From: Billgrantia saliphila
GTDB taxonomy: Bacteria > Pseudomonadota > Gammaproteobacteria > Pseudomonadales > Halomonadaceae
Direction: 5' to 3'
Length of the DNA: 64,000 nucleotides
Assembly: GCF_002930105.1 (NCBI RefSeq)
Contig: NZ_PJRN01000005.1
Span: 124,001-188,000, forward strand
Positions 1 to 8,685 of this stretch are shown piece after piece. Each line of letters opens with the position of its first letter. The stretch's first letter is position 1. Under the pieces are notes generated by a model. The model was given only the letters and a program-made list of their open reading frames with translations, was not told the origin of the DNA and made no database searches. The translations under genes were made by a program, and so were the position numbers.

Positions 1-181
1 CGCGTATCACCGTGCGGCTGACGCCGAACGAGTCGCAAAGGCGAGCCTCGGTCGGCAGCTTGTCGCCCACCTTGATCCTTCCTTCGAGGATCAGGGCTTC
101 CAACTTATCGGCGACATGCGTCGGTAGGCTCCCCTGCTTCGAGACCTTCTGTACGTTCAGATCAGAAATATCGATTGTCAT
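1..181 (-). CDS. GntR-family transcriptional regulator, N-terminal fragment
   Basis: The reading frame begins with ATG at 181 and runs off the left edge, so only about 60 residues are visible. Residues 27-60 carry the winged helix-turn-helix signature of the GntR family: a LEALILEGRIKVGDKLP stretch, then TEARLCDSFGVSRTVIR, the recognition helix. Members of this family repress nearby metabolic genes and release DNA on binding a small acid. The spacing and the R-x-V-I-R ending favour the FadR/FCD branch, but the effector domain is outside the window, so the subfamily is inference. An AGGG ribosome-binding site lies 7 nt before the ATG. Two operator-like sequences lie 54-90 nt upstream. Confidence 0.8.
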   Translation of the reverse strand, partial: MTIDISDLNVQKVSKQGSLPTHVADKLEALILEGRIKVGDKLPTEARLCDSFGVSRTVIR

Positions 182-234
182 ATCGTTGCCCTGAGCATTA
201 ACCCCTTTTTTCTGCCTATTGTGCCAGCATGAGC

Positions 235-268
235 CGAACGTATCGTTCGCCGATAATTAGTCATACAT
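235..268. promoter_or_regulatory. Candidate operators upstream of the GntR gene
   Basis: Bases 235-249 form a perfect inverted repeat, CGAACG-TAT-CGTTCG. Bases 258-268 read TAGTCATACAT, one base off the FadR-type GntR consensus TNGTNNNACNA. Both are in the AT-rich leader of the leftward GntR gene, where autoregulatory sites are usual. Assignment to this regulator is inference. Confidence 0.35.
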
Positions 269-405
269 CATATTATTTTCCGCATCGCCATGCCATGACG
301 AAGGTTGCCGTTGGAGAGAGGCCTATGCCGCTGCTCCGCTGCCGCATCCAGGCTCACCTGCCGAGCGGGACACCATCGGGAACCTGGCTAAGCTGACATG
401 AACGA

Positions 406-439
406 CGAAGCCCCACGGCAGGGGGATCGTGGGGCTTCG
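406..439. terminator. Strong hairpin, terminator-like
   Basis: Arms CGAAGCCCCACG (406-417) and CGTGGGGCTTCG (428-439) pair perfectly around a 10-nt loop. It lies 87 nt past the stop of the leftward gene ending at 526. No clear T tract follows on either strand, so Rho-independent termination is likely but not certain. The rest of the 182-525 gap holds only the operator candidates upstream of GntR. Confidence 0.5.
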
Positions 440-525
440 AATGCTTGGCGCTCACGGCGAGGTGCACCGACAGGCGCTCAGAGGTGTTGTTTCGTCGCCC
501 TGACCGAACCTGCAGGGCTGGATCA

Positions 526-1569
526 TTACACGTTGTTCATCCGTAGCAAGGTGAAGGGCGCTTCGCAGGCATGTCGTTCATTGCGTTCCTCAATGCCCTC
601 CAACCCGAGATGACGATCATTGTCGTAGGCGACGAACATGCGCTCGTGATCCAGAATCGCCAGACCCTCCGCCTTATGCTTGAACTCCAGCGGCGTACCA
701 TCCGGTGCAGTGACTAGCCTCGGAAGCCGGCCGGCACGCAGATCATCGAGGCTCATCACCCATAAATAACCCCCGATACAAGGTTCGCCGTTCTGTTCCG
801 TCTCGAAGCTCGTCAACAAAAAGAGCCGGGCATGGTAGGGATCGTACTCCAGGCTGGACAAGCCGCATTCGAATCTCACCCCTTCATGATATCCGGGGTC
901 AAAAGCATAGAACTCACGCATTTCATCGATGAATACGAGATTGCCGGTATGACTGATCTCGTAGTGCGCTCCCACCAACCGGCTGACATAGGCGAAGTCA
1001 TCATGCGTTCTGCCCTGCTCTCGCAGGCCGAAGAGCAACAGGCCATCTCCCCTCTCGCCCGGTATCGCCGCCAGTCCTTCGATCTTGTAGTAAGGAAAGC
1101 CGATCGCTCCGTCGAGCTTGTTACGCAGCTCCAGCGATCCCTCCACACCGTCACGAGGATCAGGGTCCACGGCCTGCACCTTGTCCGGCTCGCCCAGTGG
1201 CCAAATAAGTAAGTGGTTGTAGGCATTGAGTTCGTGGCTGGCGTCATCGATGCGGTCGAAGCCGGTGGTCGCCAGTACATGGCGGCTATCGGCGGTGAGC
1301 GCAAAGTCTTCATACTTGATGGCCTGCCTGATCAGCGGCGTCGTGAAATATTCGAGCTGTGTATCGTCCGGCCCCTCTGGTGTCATGGGCAGGGCGAACA
1401 CCGCTGAGCGGTTGCCGCCGGGAATCGGCTTGTCACTGGCCAATATCAGGCGTTTGCCGTCGTACACAACGGCGGAGACTTCCGCATTGACCAGTTTGCC
1501 TCTGTCGTCGCGGAGGCCAACGGGAAGGCAGCGGATGGTGCCTTGTTGCAGAATGCTGGCGCTCGGCAT
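526..1569 (-). CDS. Uncharacterised protein, possible beta-propeller or phytase-like esterase fold
   Basis: The product is about 347 residues and I cannot name it. It has many short beta-strand blocks ending in conserved-looking D/G turns, for example NKLDGAIGFPYYKIEGLAA and LEFKHKAEGLAILD. Repeated K-x-EGLA motifs like these occur in propeller proteins and in the phytase-type esterase-like domain, so that fold is a guess. No signal peptide or membrane segment is seen. The ATG at 1569 is preferred over the ATG 28 codons upstream because GAGGAG lies 9 nt before it. The gene stands alone, divergent from the amphi-Trp gene, with a strong hairpin downstream at 406-439. Confidence 0.7.
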   Translation of the reverse strand: MPSASILQQGTIRCLPVGLRDDRGKLVNAEVSAVVYDGKRLILASDKPIPGGNRSAVFALPMTPEGPDDTQLEYFTTPLIRQAIKYEDFALTADSRHVLATTGFDRIDDASHELNAYNHLLIWPLGEPDKVQAVDPDPRDGVEGSLELRNKLDGAIGFPYYKIEGLAAIPGERGDGLLLFGLREQGRTHDDFAYVSRLVGAHYEISHTGNLVFIDEMREFYAFDPGYHEGVRFECGLSSLEYDPYHARLFLLTSFETEQNGEPCIGGYLWVMSLDDLRAGRLPRLVTAPDGTPLEFKHKAEGLAILDHERMFVAYDNDRHLGLEGIEERNERHACEAPFTLLRMNNV

Positions 1570-1729
1570 GGCAGGCCTCTCCTCGGTGTGCTTGAGCCAG
1601 CATAGCTTGTCCCAAAGCCGTGGGTCGAACCCATCCGGGAATGCTGCTACCAAAAGGATTGTCGGCGGACAGCGCTTGCCGCCTGCTAGACTGGATTAGC
1701 CCAATGGCCGGATGAAAGGAGAGGACCAC

Positions 1730-1954
1730 ATGCCAACCAAGGCAGAACGGGACGTTGAAAAGGGCTATTCCAAAGCCGATTTCGTCGCAAAGCTGCGCCG
1801 TCTGGCAGACTCCATCGAAAACGGCGATCGCTTCGATATTCAGATAGCCGGGGAGCGCATATATGTGCCAGCACGTGCCGAGTTCACCATCGAACATGAG
1901 CGTTCGGATGATGAAGAGGAGATAGAGTTTCAGATCAAATGGAAGAGAGAATAG
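1730..1954 (+). CDS. Amphi-Trp domain-containing small protein
   Basis: This 74-residue protein matches the amphi-Trp domain pattern. It has a helical half with F-V-A-K-L-R-R-L-A-D-S-I-E-N-G, an amphipathic strand RFDIQIAGERIYVPA, and a final strand ending in Q-I-K-W-K-R. The family is widespread and has no established biochemical role. It is acidic, with a DDEEEIE run near residue 65. The ATG at 1730 follows AAAGGAG with 8-9 nt spacing, better than the in-frame ATG at 1712. It is monocistronic, between the divergent gene at 526-1569 and tRNA-Arg. Confidence 0.75.
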   Translation: MPTKAERDVEKGYSKADFVAKLRRLADSIENGDRFDIQIAGERIYVPARAEFTIEHERSDDEEEIEFQIKWKRE

Positions 1955-1993
1955 CGCTTCTGCCATCGCAAGCCGAAAACGCTTAGGAATTCT

Positions 1994-2070
1994 TGGCGCG
2001 CCCGGCAGGATTCGAACCTGCGACCTTTGGCTTCGGAGGCCAACACTCTATCCAACTGAGCTACGGGCGC
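1994..2070 (-). tRNA. tRNA-Arg (anticodon CCG)
   Basis: Read leftward from 2070, the acceptor arms GCGCCCG and CGGGCGC pair, followed by a G discriminator and an encoded CCA. The anticodon stem is TTGGC/GCCAA with loop CTCCGAA, giving anticodon CCG, which reads the CGG codon. The T arm GCAGG-TTCGAAT-CCTGC is canonical. Length is 77 nt. Confidence 0.95.
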
Positions 2071-2146
2071 TTTGCTTGCTATAAAGCGGCCAACATCGTA
2101 ACTGCCCGCGCCTGCGCTGTCCAGCCTGGCAGCCTTCCCGCCAGAC

Positions 2147-3268
2147 TCAGCGGCCAGGGTCGAAGATACGGTACGTCTGCGGCACCTCACCGCTGGCTTC
2201 GGCGTCGCGTACCGCCTGCGTCAGGTAGCGCCCCAGCGCTTCGGCGCGGCGAGTCGCATCGGCTTCGAGCGCGTGACGCACTTCGGCCCGTACGCGTGCC
2301 ACCTCGCCGGTCAGATCGGCTTCCATGGCGTCGCGAAAGCGATGTTCTTCGGCCTTGAGCAGCGCATATTCCGTACCCACGAAGCCCGCCAGCGCCACCG
2401 CTGCGGTGGCGGTACCGGCCAGCAGCGATGCGGGGCCGGTGGGGGAGGTGGCCAGCGTAGCCGTCGCCCCGCTACCCAGCGAGCGCGTCGCATGGCCACC
2501 CAGGCGCGCCACGATTCGGCCGGCCACGGCCCTCGAACCCTGCATGGCCGCCCCCGCCATCAGCCGCCGGGTGAGCGCCCGGCCGACAGCGAAGCCGAGG
2601 GTGCCCCCCGCCGCGGCCGTCCCCCAGCGCATCTCGTCCCGGTGACCCTGGAAGGCATGCTGCAGCGCCAGGTCGAGATCGATCTCGTGCGCCTCCTGCG
2701 ATGCGCCGTCGGCCGCCTGCCGCCCACCGTAGCGCGCTCTGAGCGTCATGGCGAACTCCTGCCCCAGCCGCCGCTGGGCCTGCTCGAGACGCGCGGCGTA
2801 ATCGGCTTCTAGCTCTTCCAGCGCGGCCGCGAAACCGCTGCGCTCGACCAGGCGCTCGGCCAGTTGCGCTTGCAGCCAATCCTCCAGCTCGCCCGTCAGC
2901 GCCATCGCCAGGCGCAGATAGCTGCCTCGCAGCGAGAAATGCCAATCGAGGTACTCCGGCACCGTGGCCTCGAGCGGGACGAAGGCGGCATCCAGGCGCG
3001 CATCGAGCCAGGGCTGCATTTCGTCGCGCAGCCGCAGCTCCAGACCGCCGGCGAGCTCTTCCAGCTCCCGCCCCAGGTCGGCATGGGTCTCGGCGTCGAG
3101 AATCAGGTCTTCACCGCCGATCACGACGCGGAAGAGCGGTGCCTCGCTGCGCGCCTGCAGCAGGTGGTAGGCCTGAACGAGCCCCAGCATCAGCAGCGCC
3201 GCCAGCAGCGGTCCCAGGAGCCAGCCCGCTCCCGGCAGGCGCCACACGGTGTCGGCGCGTGTCGTCAT
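2147..3268 (-). CDS. Unknown membrane-anchored protein, second gene of a two-gene unit
   Basis: The 373-residue product has one N-terminal membrane helix at about residues 11-35. A charged, probably helical or coiled-coil domain follows up to about residue 200, rich in E, L, R and A. Then comes a glycine/alanine-rich hydrophobic region (about 215-310), and a last charged helical segment. I do not recognise the family. Its ATG overlaps the stop of the upstream gene by 4 nt (ATGA), so the two proteins are translationally coupled and probably act together. The stretch at 215-310 may form a membrane hairpin. No catalytic motif is visible. Confidence 0.7.
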   Translation of the reverse strand: MTTRADTVWRLPGAGWLLGPLLAALLMLGLVQAYHLLQARSEAPLFRVVIGGEDLILDAETHADLGRELEELAGGLELRLRDEMQPWLDARLDAAFVPLEATVPEYLDWHFSLRGSYLRLAMALTGELEDWLQAQLAERLVERSGFAAALEELEADYAARLEQAQRRLGQEFAMTLRARYGGRQAADGASQEAHEIDLDLALQHAFQGHRDEMRWGTAAAGGTLGFAVGRALTRRLMAGAAMQGSRAVAGRIVARLGGHATRSLGSGATATLATSPTGPASLLAGTATAAVALAGFVGTEYALLKAEEHRFRDAMEADLTGEVARVRAEVRHALEADATRRAEALGRYLTQAVRDAEASGEVPQTYRIFDPGR

Positions 3269-4092
3269 GCCGAATCCTCCCGCTCGCTTTCGGGCCGCCG
3301 CGTCAACCGGCTGCGCAGGGCATCGCCGCCCACCATCAGCCTGACGAAAGCCCAGGCGAATGCGCTCTGCGTCAACAGCAGTATCAGCCAGCCGACCAGC
3401 GCCAGCCCGGCATCGACCCCGGTTCGTGTCACGGCGTTCTGCATGGCCCAGTACTGGGTCAGCTCCACGGCCTGGGCGAGACGTTCGAAGAAGCCGAGCA
3501 GCGTATCGCCCGCCGTGGTGGTGACATGCCGAACCAGGGCTTCCTCCCAGGTCAACCCGACCAGATAGGGCTGTGGCGACCACAGCGTCAACAGCACCAG
3601 CAGCAGCGCCAGCAGGCCACCCACGGGCCAGACCAGCAGGTGGCGGGTCAGTGACGCTGCGTAATCGTCGATCACATGCCGCGCCATGCGCCGACGCAGG
3701 GATGCCTGCCACCAGCCCAGCATCAGCGCCGCCACCGCCAGCGCCGCCCAGTGAGCCGGCGGCAGCAGGCGGAGCTGCACCAGCAGCAACAGCGCCAGCA
3801 GAAGGCCGAGCAACTGATGCCGCAGCGCCATGAGCGGCCCGCCCCGCAACCGGCGCTGCCAGGGCGAGGAAGCACGCAGATACTGGCCCAACCAGGCGCG
3901 GCGTCGCAGGCGCGCGGCCTCGAAGCTGCCGGCGAAGATCAACTGGCCGGAAGCTGCCCATGCCGGCAGCAACAGCACGCTGGCCGGCCCCGGCCCCAGC
4001 CAGGACCATGCCAGCAGGCCGATGACCGCCAGCGCGGCGTGCCCTTGCCGAAACAGGCTGTCGTACCAGGCGGCACGATGCCGCTCGTTCAT
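3265..4092 (-). CDS. Unknown multi-pass membrane protein, first gene of a two-gene unit
   Basis: The 275-residue product has about six hydrophobic segments: two near residues 15-55, two near 90-125, one near 155-175, and one near 228-250 ending before a basic tail. I do not recognise a family. A GAGGGAG lies just before the ATG at 4092, a slightly tight spacing; an upstream in-frame start at 4158 would add 22 residues and overlap lhgO. The gene overlaps the next one by 4 nt. It lies 62 nt behind lhgO on the same strand, so read-through from lhgO is possible. Confidence 0.7.
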   Translation of the reverse strand: MNERHRAAWYDSLFRQGHAALAVIGLLAWSWLGPGPASVLLLPAWAASGQLIFAGSFEAARLRRRAWLGQYLRASSPWQRRLRGGPLMALRHQLLGLLLALLLLVQLRLLPPAHWAALAVAALMLGWWQASLRRRMARHVIDDYAASLTRHLLVWPVGGLLALLLVLLTLWSPQPYLVGLTWEEALVRHVTTTAGDTLLGFFERLAQAVELTQYWAMQNAVTRTGVDAGLALVGWLILLLTQSAFAWAFVRLMVGGDALRSRLTRRPESEREDSA

Positions 4093-4154
4093 GGCTCCCT
4101 CATTCTGCACGGCGACGGAAGGCAGGCGTTCGGTTATTGCCGCCCCGCAACCGC

Positions 4155-5354
4155 TCACGTCGCCTGGATCATCTTGCCGACCTTTTCCAGGATATGCCGA
4201 CCGATGGGCAGGGCCGACGTGGCGGCCGGCGACGGTGCATTGCAGACGTTGACCGTGCGCCGGGTATTGACGAACAGGAAGTCATCGATCAGGCGGCCGT
4301 CGCGCGATACGGCCTGGGCGCGCACACCGGCGGGCCAGGGCTCCAGATCGTCGAGAGTCAGGCTGGGACAGTACTTGCGCACCTCCTCCAGGTAACCCTT
4401 GCGCCACAGCGAGTTCTTCATTTCGCGCAGCCCGGGCCGGAGGTGACGGCCCAGCACCTTGAGAATGCCCGGATCGGTCAACATGCCGGACAGATCCGCC
4501 AACGAGACGTCGCGCTTGTCGTAACCCTCGCGCTTGAAGGCCAGCACGGCATTGGGGCCGACGGTTACCGAACCGTCGATCATGCGAGTCAGGTGAACGC
4601 CGAGAAACGGCATGGAGGGATCAGGAATGGGGTAGATCAAGTGCTTGACGATGCCACTGAGACGATCAGGCAGGCGGTAGTATTCGCCCCGGAACGGGCA
4701 GATGGTGAAGCCGGGCTTCCGCCCCAGCAGGCGCACGATGCGATCGGCCATCAGCCCCGAGCAGCTGACCAAGTAGCGACTGCTGAATTCGCCGCGTGCC
4801 GTGGTCACGAGCACCTCGCCTGAGCGCTCCTCAATACCGGTCACGGCATGCTCGTAGCGGATCTGGCCGCCGTGACGCTGGAACTCCTCGGCCATCGCCT
4901 CGGCCACCCGGGCGTAGCTGACGATGCCGCTGGAAGGGACGAAGATGGCGCCCAGGCCGGCGATGTCGGGCTCGCGCTCATGGAGCGCTCCCGCCGAAAG
5001 CCATTCGCGCTCGAGCCCGTTGGCCGCGGTACGCTCCCAGAGCGCTTCCATCCGCTGCATTTCCTGCTCGCTGGTGGCGACCAGCAGCTTGCCGCAGATC
5101 TCGTAGGGGATGGCATGCCGGTCGCAGAAATCACGCGTGGCGCGATTGCCCTCGAGACAGAACCGCGCCTTGAGACTGCCCGGGGTGTAGTAGACCCCGG
5201 CGTGAATCACGCCGCTGTTGTGGCCGGTTTGATGCTGCGCGGGGCCGCGCTCCTTCTCCAGCAGCAGCATCTTCTTGTCGGGATAGCGCTCGATGAGCTG
5301 CATGGCGGTGGAAAGGCCGAGAATGCCGCCACCAATGATGATGAAATCGTACAC
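4155..5354 (-). CDS. lhgO: L-2-hydroxyglutarate oxidase
   Basis: This FAD enzyme oxidises L-2-hydroxyglutarate to 2-oxoglutarate and passes electrons to the membrane quinone pool. The N-terminus has the dinucleotide-binding motif IIIGGGILGLSTA, and the family signature HNSGVIHAGVYY follows near residue 55. The C-terminal half carries GVRAQAV and NVCNAPSPAATSALPIG, typical of LhgO. I chose the GTG at 5354, which gives the standard start M-Y-D-F-I-I-I-G-G-G and follows GAGGT by 4 nt; a further GTG at 5381 would add nine residues. The 399-residue length fits the family (about 420 in E. coli). No csiD or gabDT genes adjoin, so a link to lysine or glutarate breakdown cannot be read here. Confidence 0.9.
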   Translation of the reverse strand: MYDFIIIGGGILGLSTAMQLIERYPDKKMLLLEKERGPAQHQTGHNSGVIHAGVYYTPGSLKARFCLEGNRATRDFCDRHAIPYEICGKLLVATSEQEMQRMEALWERTAANGLEREWLSAGALHEREPDIAGLGAIFVPSSGIVSYARVAEAMAEEFQRHGGQIRYEHAVTGIEERSGEVLVTTARGEFSSRYLVSCSGLMADRIVRLLGRKPGFTICPFRGEYYRLPDRLSGIVKHLIYPIPDPSMPFLGVHLTRMIDGSVTVGPNAVLAFKREGYDKRDVSLADLSGMLTDPGILKVLGRHLRPGLREMKNSLWRKGYLEEVRKYCPSLTLDDLEPWPAGVRAQAVSRDGRLIDDFLFVNTRRTVNVCNAPSPAATSALPIGRHILEKVGKMIQAT

Positions 5355-5593
5355 GTGGACCTCGCGTCGCCGGTGGAACACGCCGAAGAGTGAGCCCTAC
5401 GATACCCGGCGGCCATCACCGAAGCCAGCCGAGCCGTTACCCCTCATGCCAAAGGCGTGAGGCAACGCCGTTTTCCAGCCCTCCGGGTTGTCGGTATACT
5501 AGGGCGCATTGTGTGTGCGTCATGTGCCCGGCCGTCGCATGCCGATGTCGCCATGGCAGATTACGATTACAGGACCGTCGAGAGGTGGTGAGA

Positions 5594-6532
5594 GTGAAAT
5601 CCAGCAAGCTGATCATGGGGTGTCTGGCCACCCTGGGCCTGGCCGCGGGCGCCGCGTCCGTGCAGGCCGACGAGGTGGACCGCGATGCCATTGCCGAACG
5701 CCTGAAGCCGGTGGGCCAGCTCTGCCTGCAGGGCGAGGAGTGCGGTACCGCCGCCGCCGCCGAGAGCGATTCGGGTGGCAGTGGCGATGGCGCCGATGGC
5801 GAGGGTATCTACGGCCAGGTGTGCATGGCGTGCCATGAAACCGGCGCCGCCGGTGCGCCGGTGCGCGGACAGGAGGATGCCTGGGCCGACCGCGTCGACA
5901 AGGGCTGGGACACGCTGCTGGATCACGCCATCAACGGTTTCAATGCCATGCCGGCCCGTGGCGGCAATCCCAACCTCTCCGACGAGGAAGTTGCCGCCGC
6001 CACCGCACACTTGGTGGACCCGGTGATGGACGTGCCGGAGCTGGGCGGCGAGGAAGCCGCCGGTGAAGAGCCCGCGGCTGAGGAACAGGCAGCCGAGGAC
6101 GAAACCACTGGTGAAGAACAAGCGACTGGCGAAGAGGAAACCGCGACGGAGGCCGTAACCGAAGAGGGCCCCATCGAGGAGGACGCCGAAGCTGCTGCCG
6201 TGGCCACGGAAGATGCACCCGTGGACGAAGAGGCCGTCGAGGAAGCCTCCGCCGACGAACAAGCCGCTGGCGACGAGCCGGCTCATGCCGGGATCGACGG
6301 CGAGGCCATCTACAACCAGGCCTGCATGGCGTGCCACATGACCGGTGCCGCCGGCGCTCCGCGCCGTGGCGAAGCCGGCGAGTGGGAAGGCCGCATCGAT
6401 CAGGACATCGAAACGCTGTACGACCACGCTATCAACGGCATTGGCGCCATGCCGCCCAAGGGCGGCAACATGGGTCTCTCCGACGACGAGGTTCGCGCTG
6501 CCGTGGACTTCCTGGTCGAACCCGTCAAGTAA
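5594..6532 (+). CDS. Exported diheme cytochrome c (two c5-type domains with an acidic linker)
   Basis: Residues 1-25 form a signal peptide ending ASVQA. Two class I cytochrome domains follow. The first has heme motif CMACH at 77-81 and an axial Met in NAMPARGG near 119. The second has CMACH at 244-248 and GAMPPKGG near 283. The domains resemble each other closely, so an internal duplication is likely. Residues 149-229 form a low-complexity linker with 33 Asp/Glu among 81 residues and no Lys or Arg. The start is GTG at 5594, six nt after GAGGTG. The role is periplasmic electron transfer; the partner oxidase is not in the window. A strong terminator follows. Confidence 0.85.
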   Translation: MKSSKLIMGCLATLGLAAGAASVQADEVDRDAIAERLKPVGQLCLQGEECGTAAAAESDSGGSGDGADGEGIYGQVCMACHETGAAGAPVRGQEDAWADRVDKGWDTLLDHAINGFNAMPARGGNPNLSDEEVAAATAHLVDPVMDVPELGGEEAAGEEPAAEEQAAEDETTGEEQATGEEETATEAVTEEGPIEEDAEAAAVATEDAPVDEEAVEEASADEQAAGDEPAHAGIDGEAIYNQACMACHMTGAAGAPRRGEAGEWEGRIDQDIETLYDHAINGIGAMPPKGGNMGLSDDEVRAAVDFLVEPVK

Positions 6533-6555
6533 CCGTATTGCGGATCTGAAGCCGA

Positions 6556-6582
6556 CAACGGGGCGCCTTGGGCGCCCCGTTG
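6556..6582. terminator. Bidirectional terminator between cytochrome c and rep
   Basis: CAACGGGGCGCC (6556-6567) and GGCGCCCCGTTG (6571-6582) form a perfect 12-bp stem with a TTG loop, followed by CGTTTGT. It lies between two convergent genes and can serve both. Confidence 0.8.
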
Positions 6583-6611
6583 CGTTTGTGCGGTTAGCCT
6601 GTAGAGAGCCT

Positions 6612-8663
6612 TCAGCCCAATAAAGAGCGCAGCCCGGCGATGGCATCCTGCCCCCGCGCCTGCTTCTTCTCCGGGTCTTCCCGGTCGGCGCGCCCCTCCC
6701 ACTCCAGGTCGTCGGCCGGCAGTTCGTCGAGGAAGCGGCTCGGCGTGCAATCCATCAGCTCGCCGAAGGCCTTGCGCTGACGCGCCAGGGTCAAGGTCAG
6801 GGTGCGGCGCGCCCGGGTGATGCCGACATACGCCAGGCGACGCTCTTCCTCCACCGTCCCCGCCTCGATGGCGTTGCGGTGGGGCAGCAGTTCCTCCTCG
6901 AGGCCCATCAGGTAGACGTGAGGGAACTCCAGCCCCTTGGAGGCGTGCATCGTCAAAAGCTGCACCTTGTCGGTGTCGTCCTCCTCGGCCTGCTGCTCGA
7001 GGATATCGCGCAGCACCAGGCGAGAGATGGCGGCCTCCACGTCGTCGGTCTCGGCGCTCTCGTCGGCCTCGATTTCCTCCGGGTCGCGCTGCATCGACTT
7101 CTCGAGCTGGTCGATCAGCGTCCACACGTTGGCCATGCGCCGCTCGGCGATGGTGGGCGCGCTGGCGTTCTGGTAGAGCCACGCCTCGTAGTCCATCTCG
7201 TGCAGCATGCCGCGAATGGCGGCGATGGCGTCGCCTCCGTCCATGCGTCGACGCACGCCGTCGATGAAATGGGTGAAGCGCGCCAGCCGCTCCACCGCTC
7301 GTGCCGGGAGCTGCTGCTCCAGGCCCAGCTCGTGGCAGGCGTCGAACAGCGAGACGCCGCGCTCGGTGGCATAGTTGGCGAGCTTCTCCAGGGTGCTGGG
7401 GCCGATCTCTCGACGCGGCACGTTGACGATGCGCAGAAAGGCGTTGTCGTCGGCCGGGTTGATCAATAACCGCAGGTAGGCCATGGCGTCCTTGATCTCG
7501 TTGCGCGAGAAGAAGGAAGTGCCGCCGGAGAGCTTGTAGGGAATCTGGTAGTGCTGCAGCTTGAGTTCGAGTAGCCGCGCCTGGAAATTGCCGCGGTAGA
7601 GCACCGCAAAGTCGCGCCACTCGGCGCGCTCCTTGATGCGCCGGGTGAGGATCTCGCTGGCCACCCGCTCGGCCTCGGCCTCCTCGTGGCGGTTGACCAC
7701 CACCCGTATGGGGTCGCCCTGACCCATCTCCGACCACAGGGTCTTCTCGTAGACGTGCGGGTTGTTGGCGATCAAAGTGTTGGCGGCGCGCAGGATGGTG
7801 CCGGTGGAGCGGTAGTTCTGCTCCAGCTTGATCACGTTGAGGCGCGGGAAGTCCTCGCCCAGGGTCACCAGGTTCTCGGGGCGCGCCCCGCGCCAGGCGT
7901 AGATCGACTGGTCGTCATCGCCCACCACGGTAAAGGTCTTGCGCTCGGCCATCAGCAGCTTGACCAGCAGGTACTGGGAAACGTTGGTGTCCTGGTACTC
8001 GTCAACCAGCATGTAGTGGATCTTGCGCCGCCAGCGCGCCAGCGCTTCGGCATCACGCTGCAGCAGTACCACCGGCAGCAGGATCAGATCGTCGAAATCG
8101 ACCGCATTGTAGGCCTTGAGATGGCGCACGTAGGCCTCGTAGACCCGCGCGGCGTAGTGCTCGTCCTCGCTGGCGGCGTGGGACAGCGCCTCTCCCGGCA
8201 GCACCAGGTCGTTCTTCCATTCCGAGATCTGGTGCTGCACGGCGTTGATCTGCTCGGCGTCGACCTGGGCATCCTTGTTCATCAGGTCGCGCAGCAGGGC
8301 CTTGGCGTCCTCTGGGTCGAACAGCGAGAAGCCCGGCTTGTAGCCCAGCGCCTTGAGCTCGCTGCGAATGATGTTGAGTCCCAGGGTATGGAAGGTGGAA
8401 ACGGTCAGCCCATGTCCCTCCTTGCCCTTGAGCATTTGCCCCACCCGCTCCTTCATCTCGCGTGCGGCCTTGTTGGTGAAGGTCACCGCGGCGATGCGAC
8501 GTGCGCTCATGCCGCACACCTGCACCAGGTAGGCGATCTTGGTGGTGATCACGCTGGTCTTGCCGGAACCGGCGCCGGCCAGTACCAGGCATGGGCCGTC
8601 GATGTAGCGCACGGCTTCCTGCTGGCGCGGGTTGAGCTTGGCGAGGCGTTGCTGAATGCTCAT
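6612..8663 (-). CDS. rep: ATP-dependent DNA helicase Rep
   Basis: This superfamily 1A 3'-5' helicase helps replication forks past bound proteins. Walker A AGAGSGKT is at residues 29-36. Walker B DEYQDTN, motif III GDDDQSIYAWRGA and the late motif HASKGLEFPHVYLMGLEE all follow. The 683-residue length from the ATG at 8663 matches E. coli Rep (673). It differs from the second UvrD-type helicase at 44988-47195, which has a longer C-terminal tail. A further upstream ATG at 8696 would overlap trmL and is less likely. The gene lies just behind trmL on the same strand. Confidence 0.93.
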   Translation of the reverse strand: MSIQQRLAKLNPRQQEAVRYIDGPCLVLAGAGSGKTSVITTKIAYLVQVCGMSARRIAAVTFTNKAAREMKERVGQMLKGKEGHGLTVSTFHTLGLNIIRSELKALGYKPGFSLFDPEDAKALLRDLMNKDAQVDAEQINAVQHQISEWKNDLVLPGEALSHAASEDEHYAARVYEAYVRHLKAYNAVDFDDLILLPVVLLQRDAEALARWRRKIHYMLVDEYQDTNVSQYLLVKLLMAERKTFTVVGDDDQSIYAWRGARPENLVTLGEDFPRLNVIKLEQNYRSTGTILRAANTLIANNPHVYEKTLWSEMGQGDPIRVVVNRHEEAEAERVASEILTRRIKERAEWRDFAVLYRGNFQARLLELKLQHYQIPYKLSGGTSFFSRNEIKDAMAYLRLLINPADDNAFLRIVNVPRREIGPSTLEKLANYATERGVSLFDACHELGLEQQLPARAVERLARFTHFIDGVRRRMDGGDAIAAIRGMLHEMDYEAWLYQNASAPTIAERRMANVWTLIDQLEKSMQRDPEEIEADESAETDDVEAAISRLVLRDILEQQAEEDDTDKVQLLTMHASKGLEFPHVYLMGLEEELLPHRNAIEAGTVEEERRLAYVGITRARRTLTLTLARQRKAFGELMDCTPSRFLDELPADDLEWEGRADREDPEKKQARGQDAIAGLRSLLG

Positions 8664-8685
8664 TGGCGTGACTCGGGGCGCTGAT

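Noticed and set aside
398..613. Rightward 71-codon frame at the first hairpin
   Set aside because: It crosses the hairpin and the end of the real leftward gene, and has no ribosome-binding site.
2147..4009. Single fused gene through 2147-4009
   Set aside because: The frame is open, but the part before 3268 is the shadow of the upstream membrane gene; the 4-nt overlap and separate starts support two proteins.
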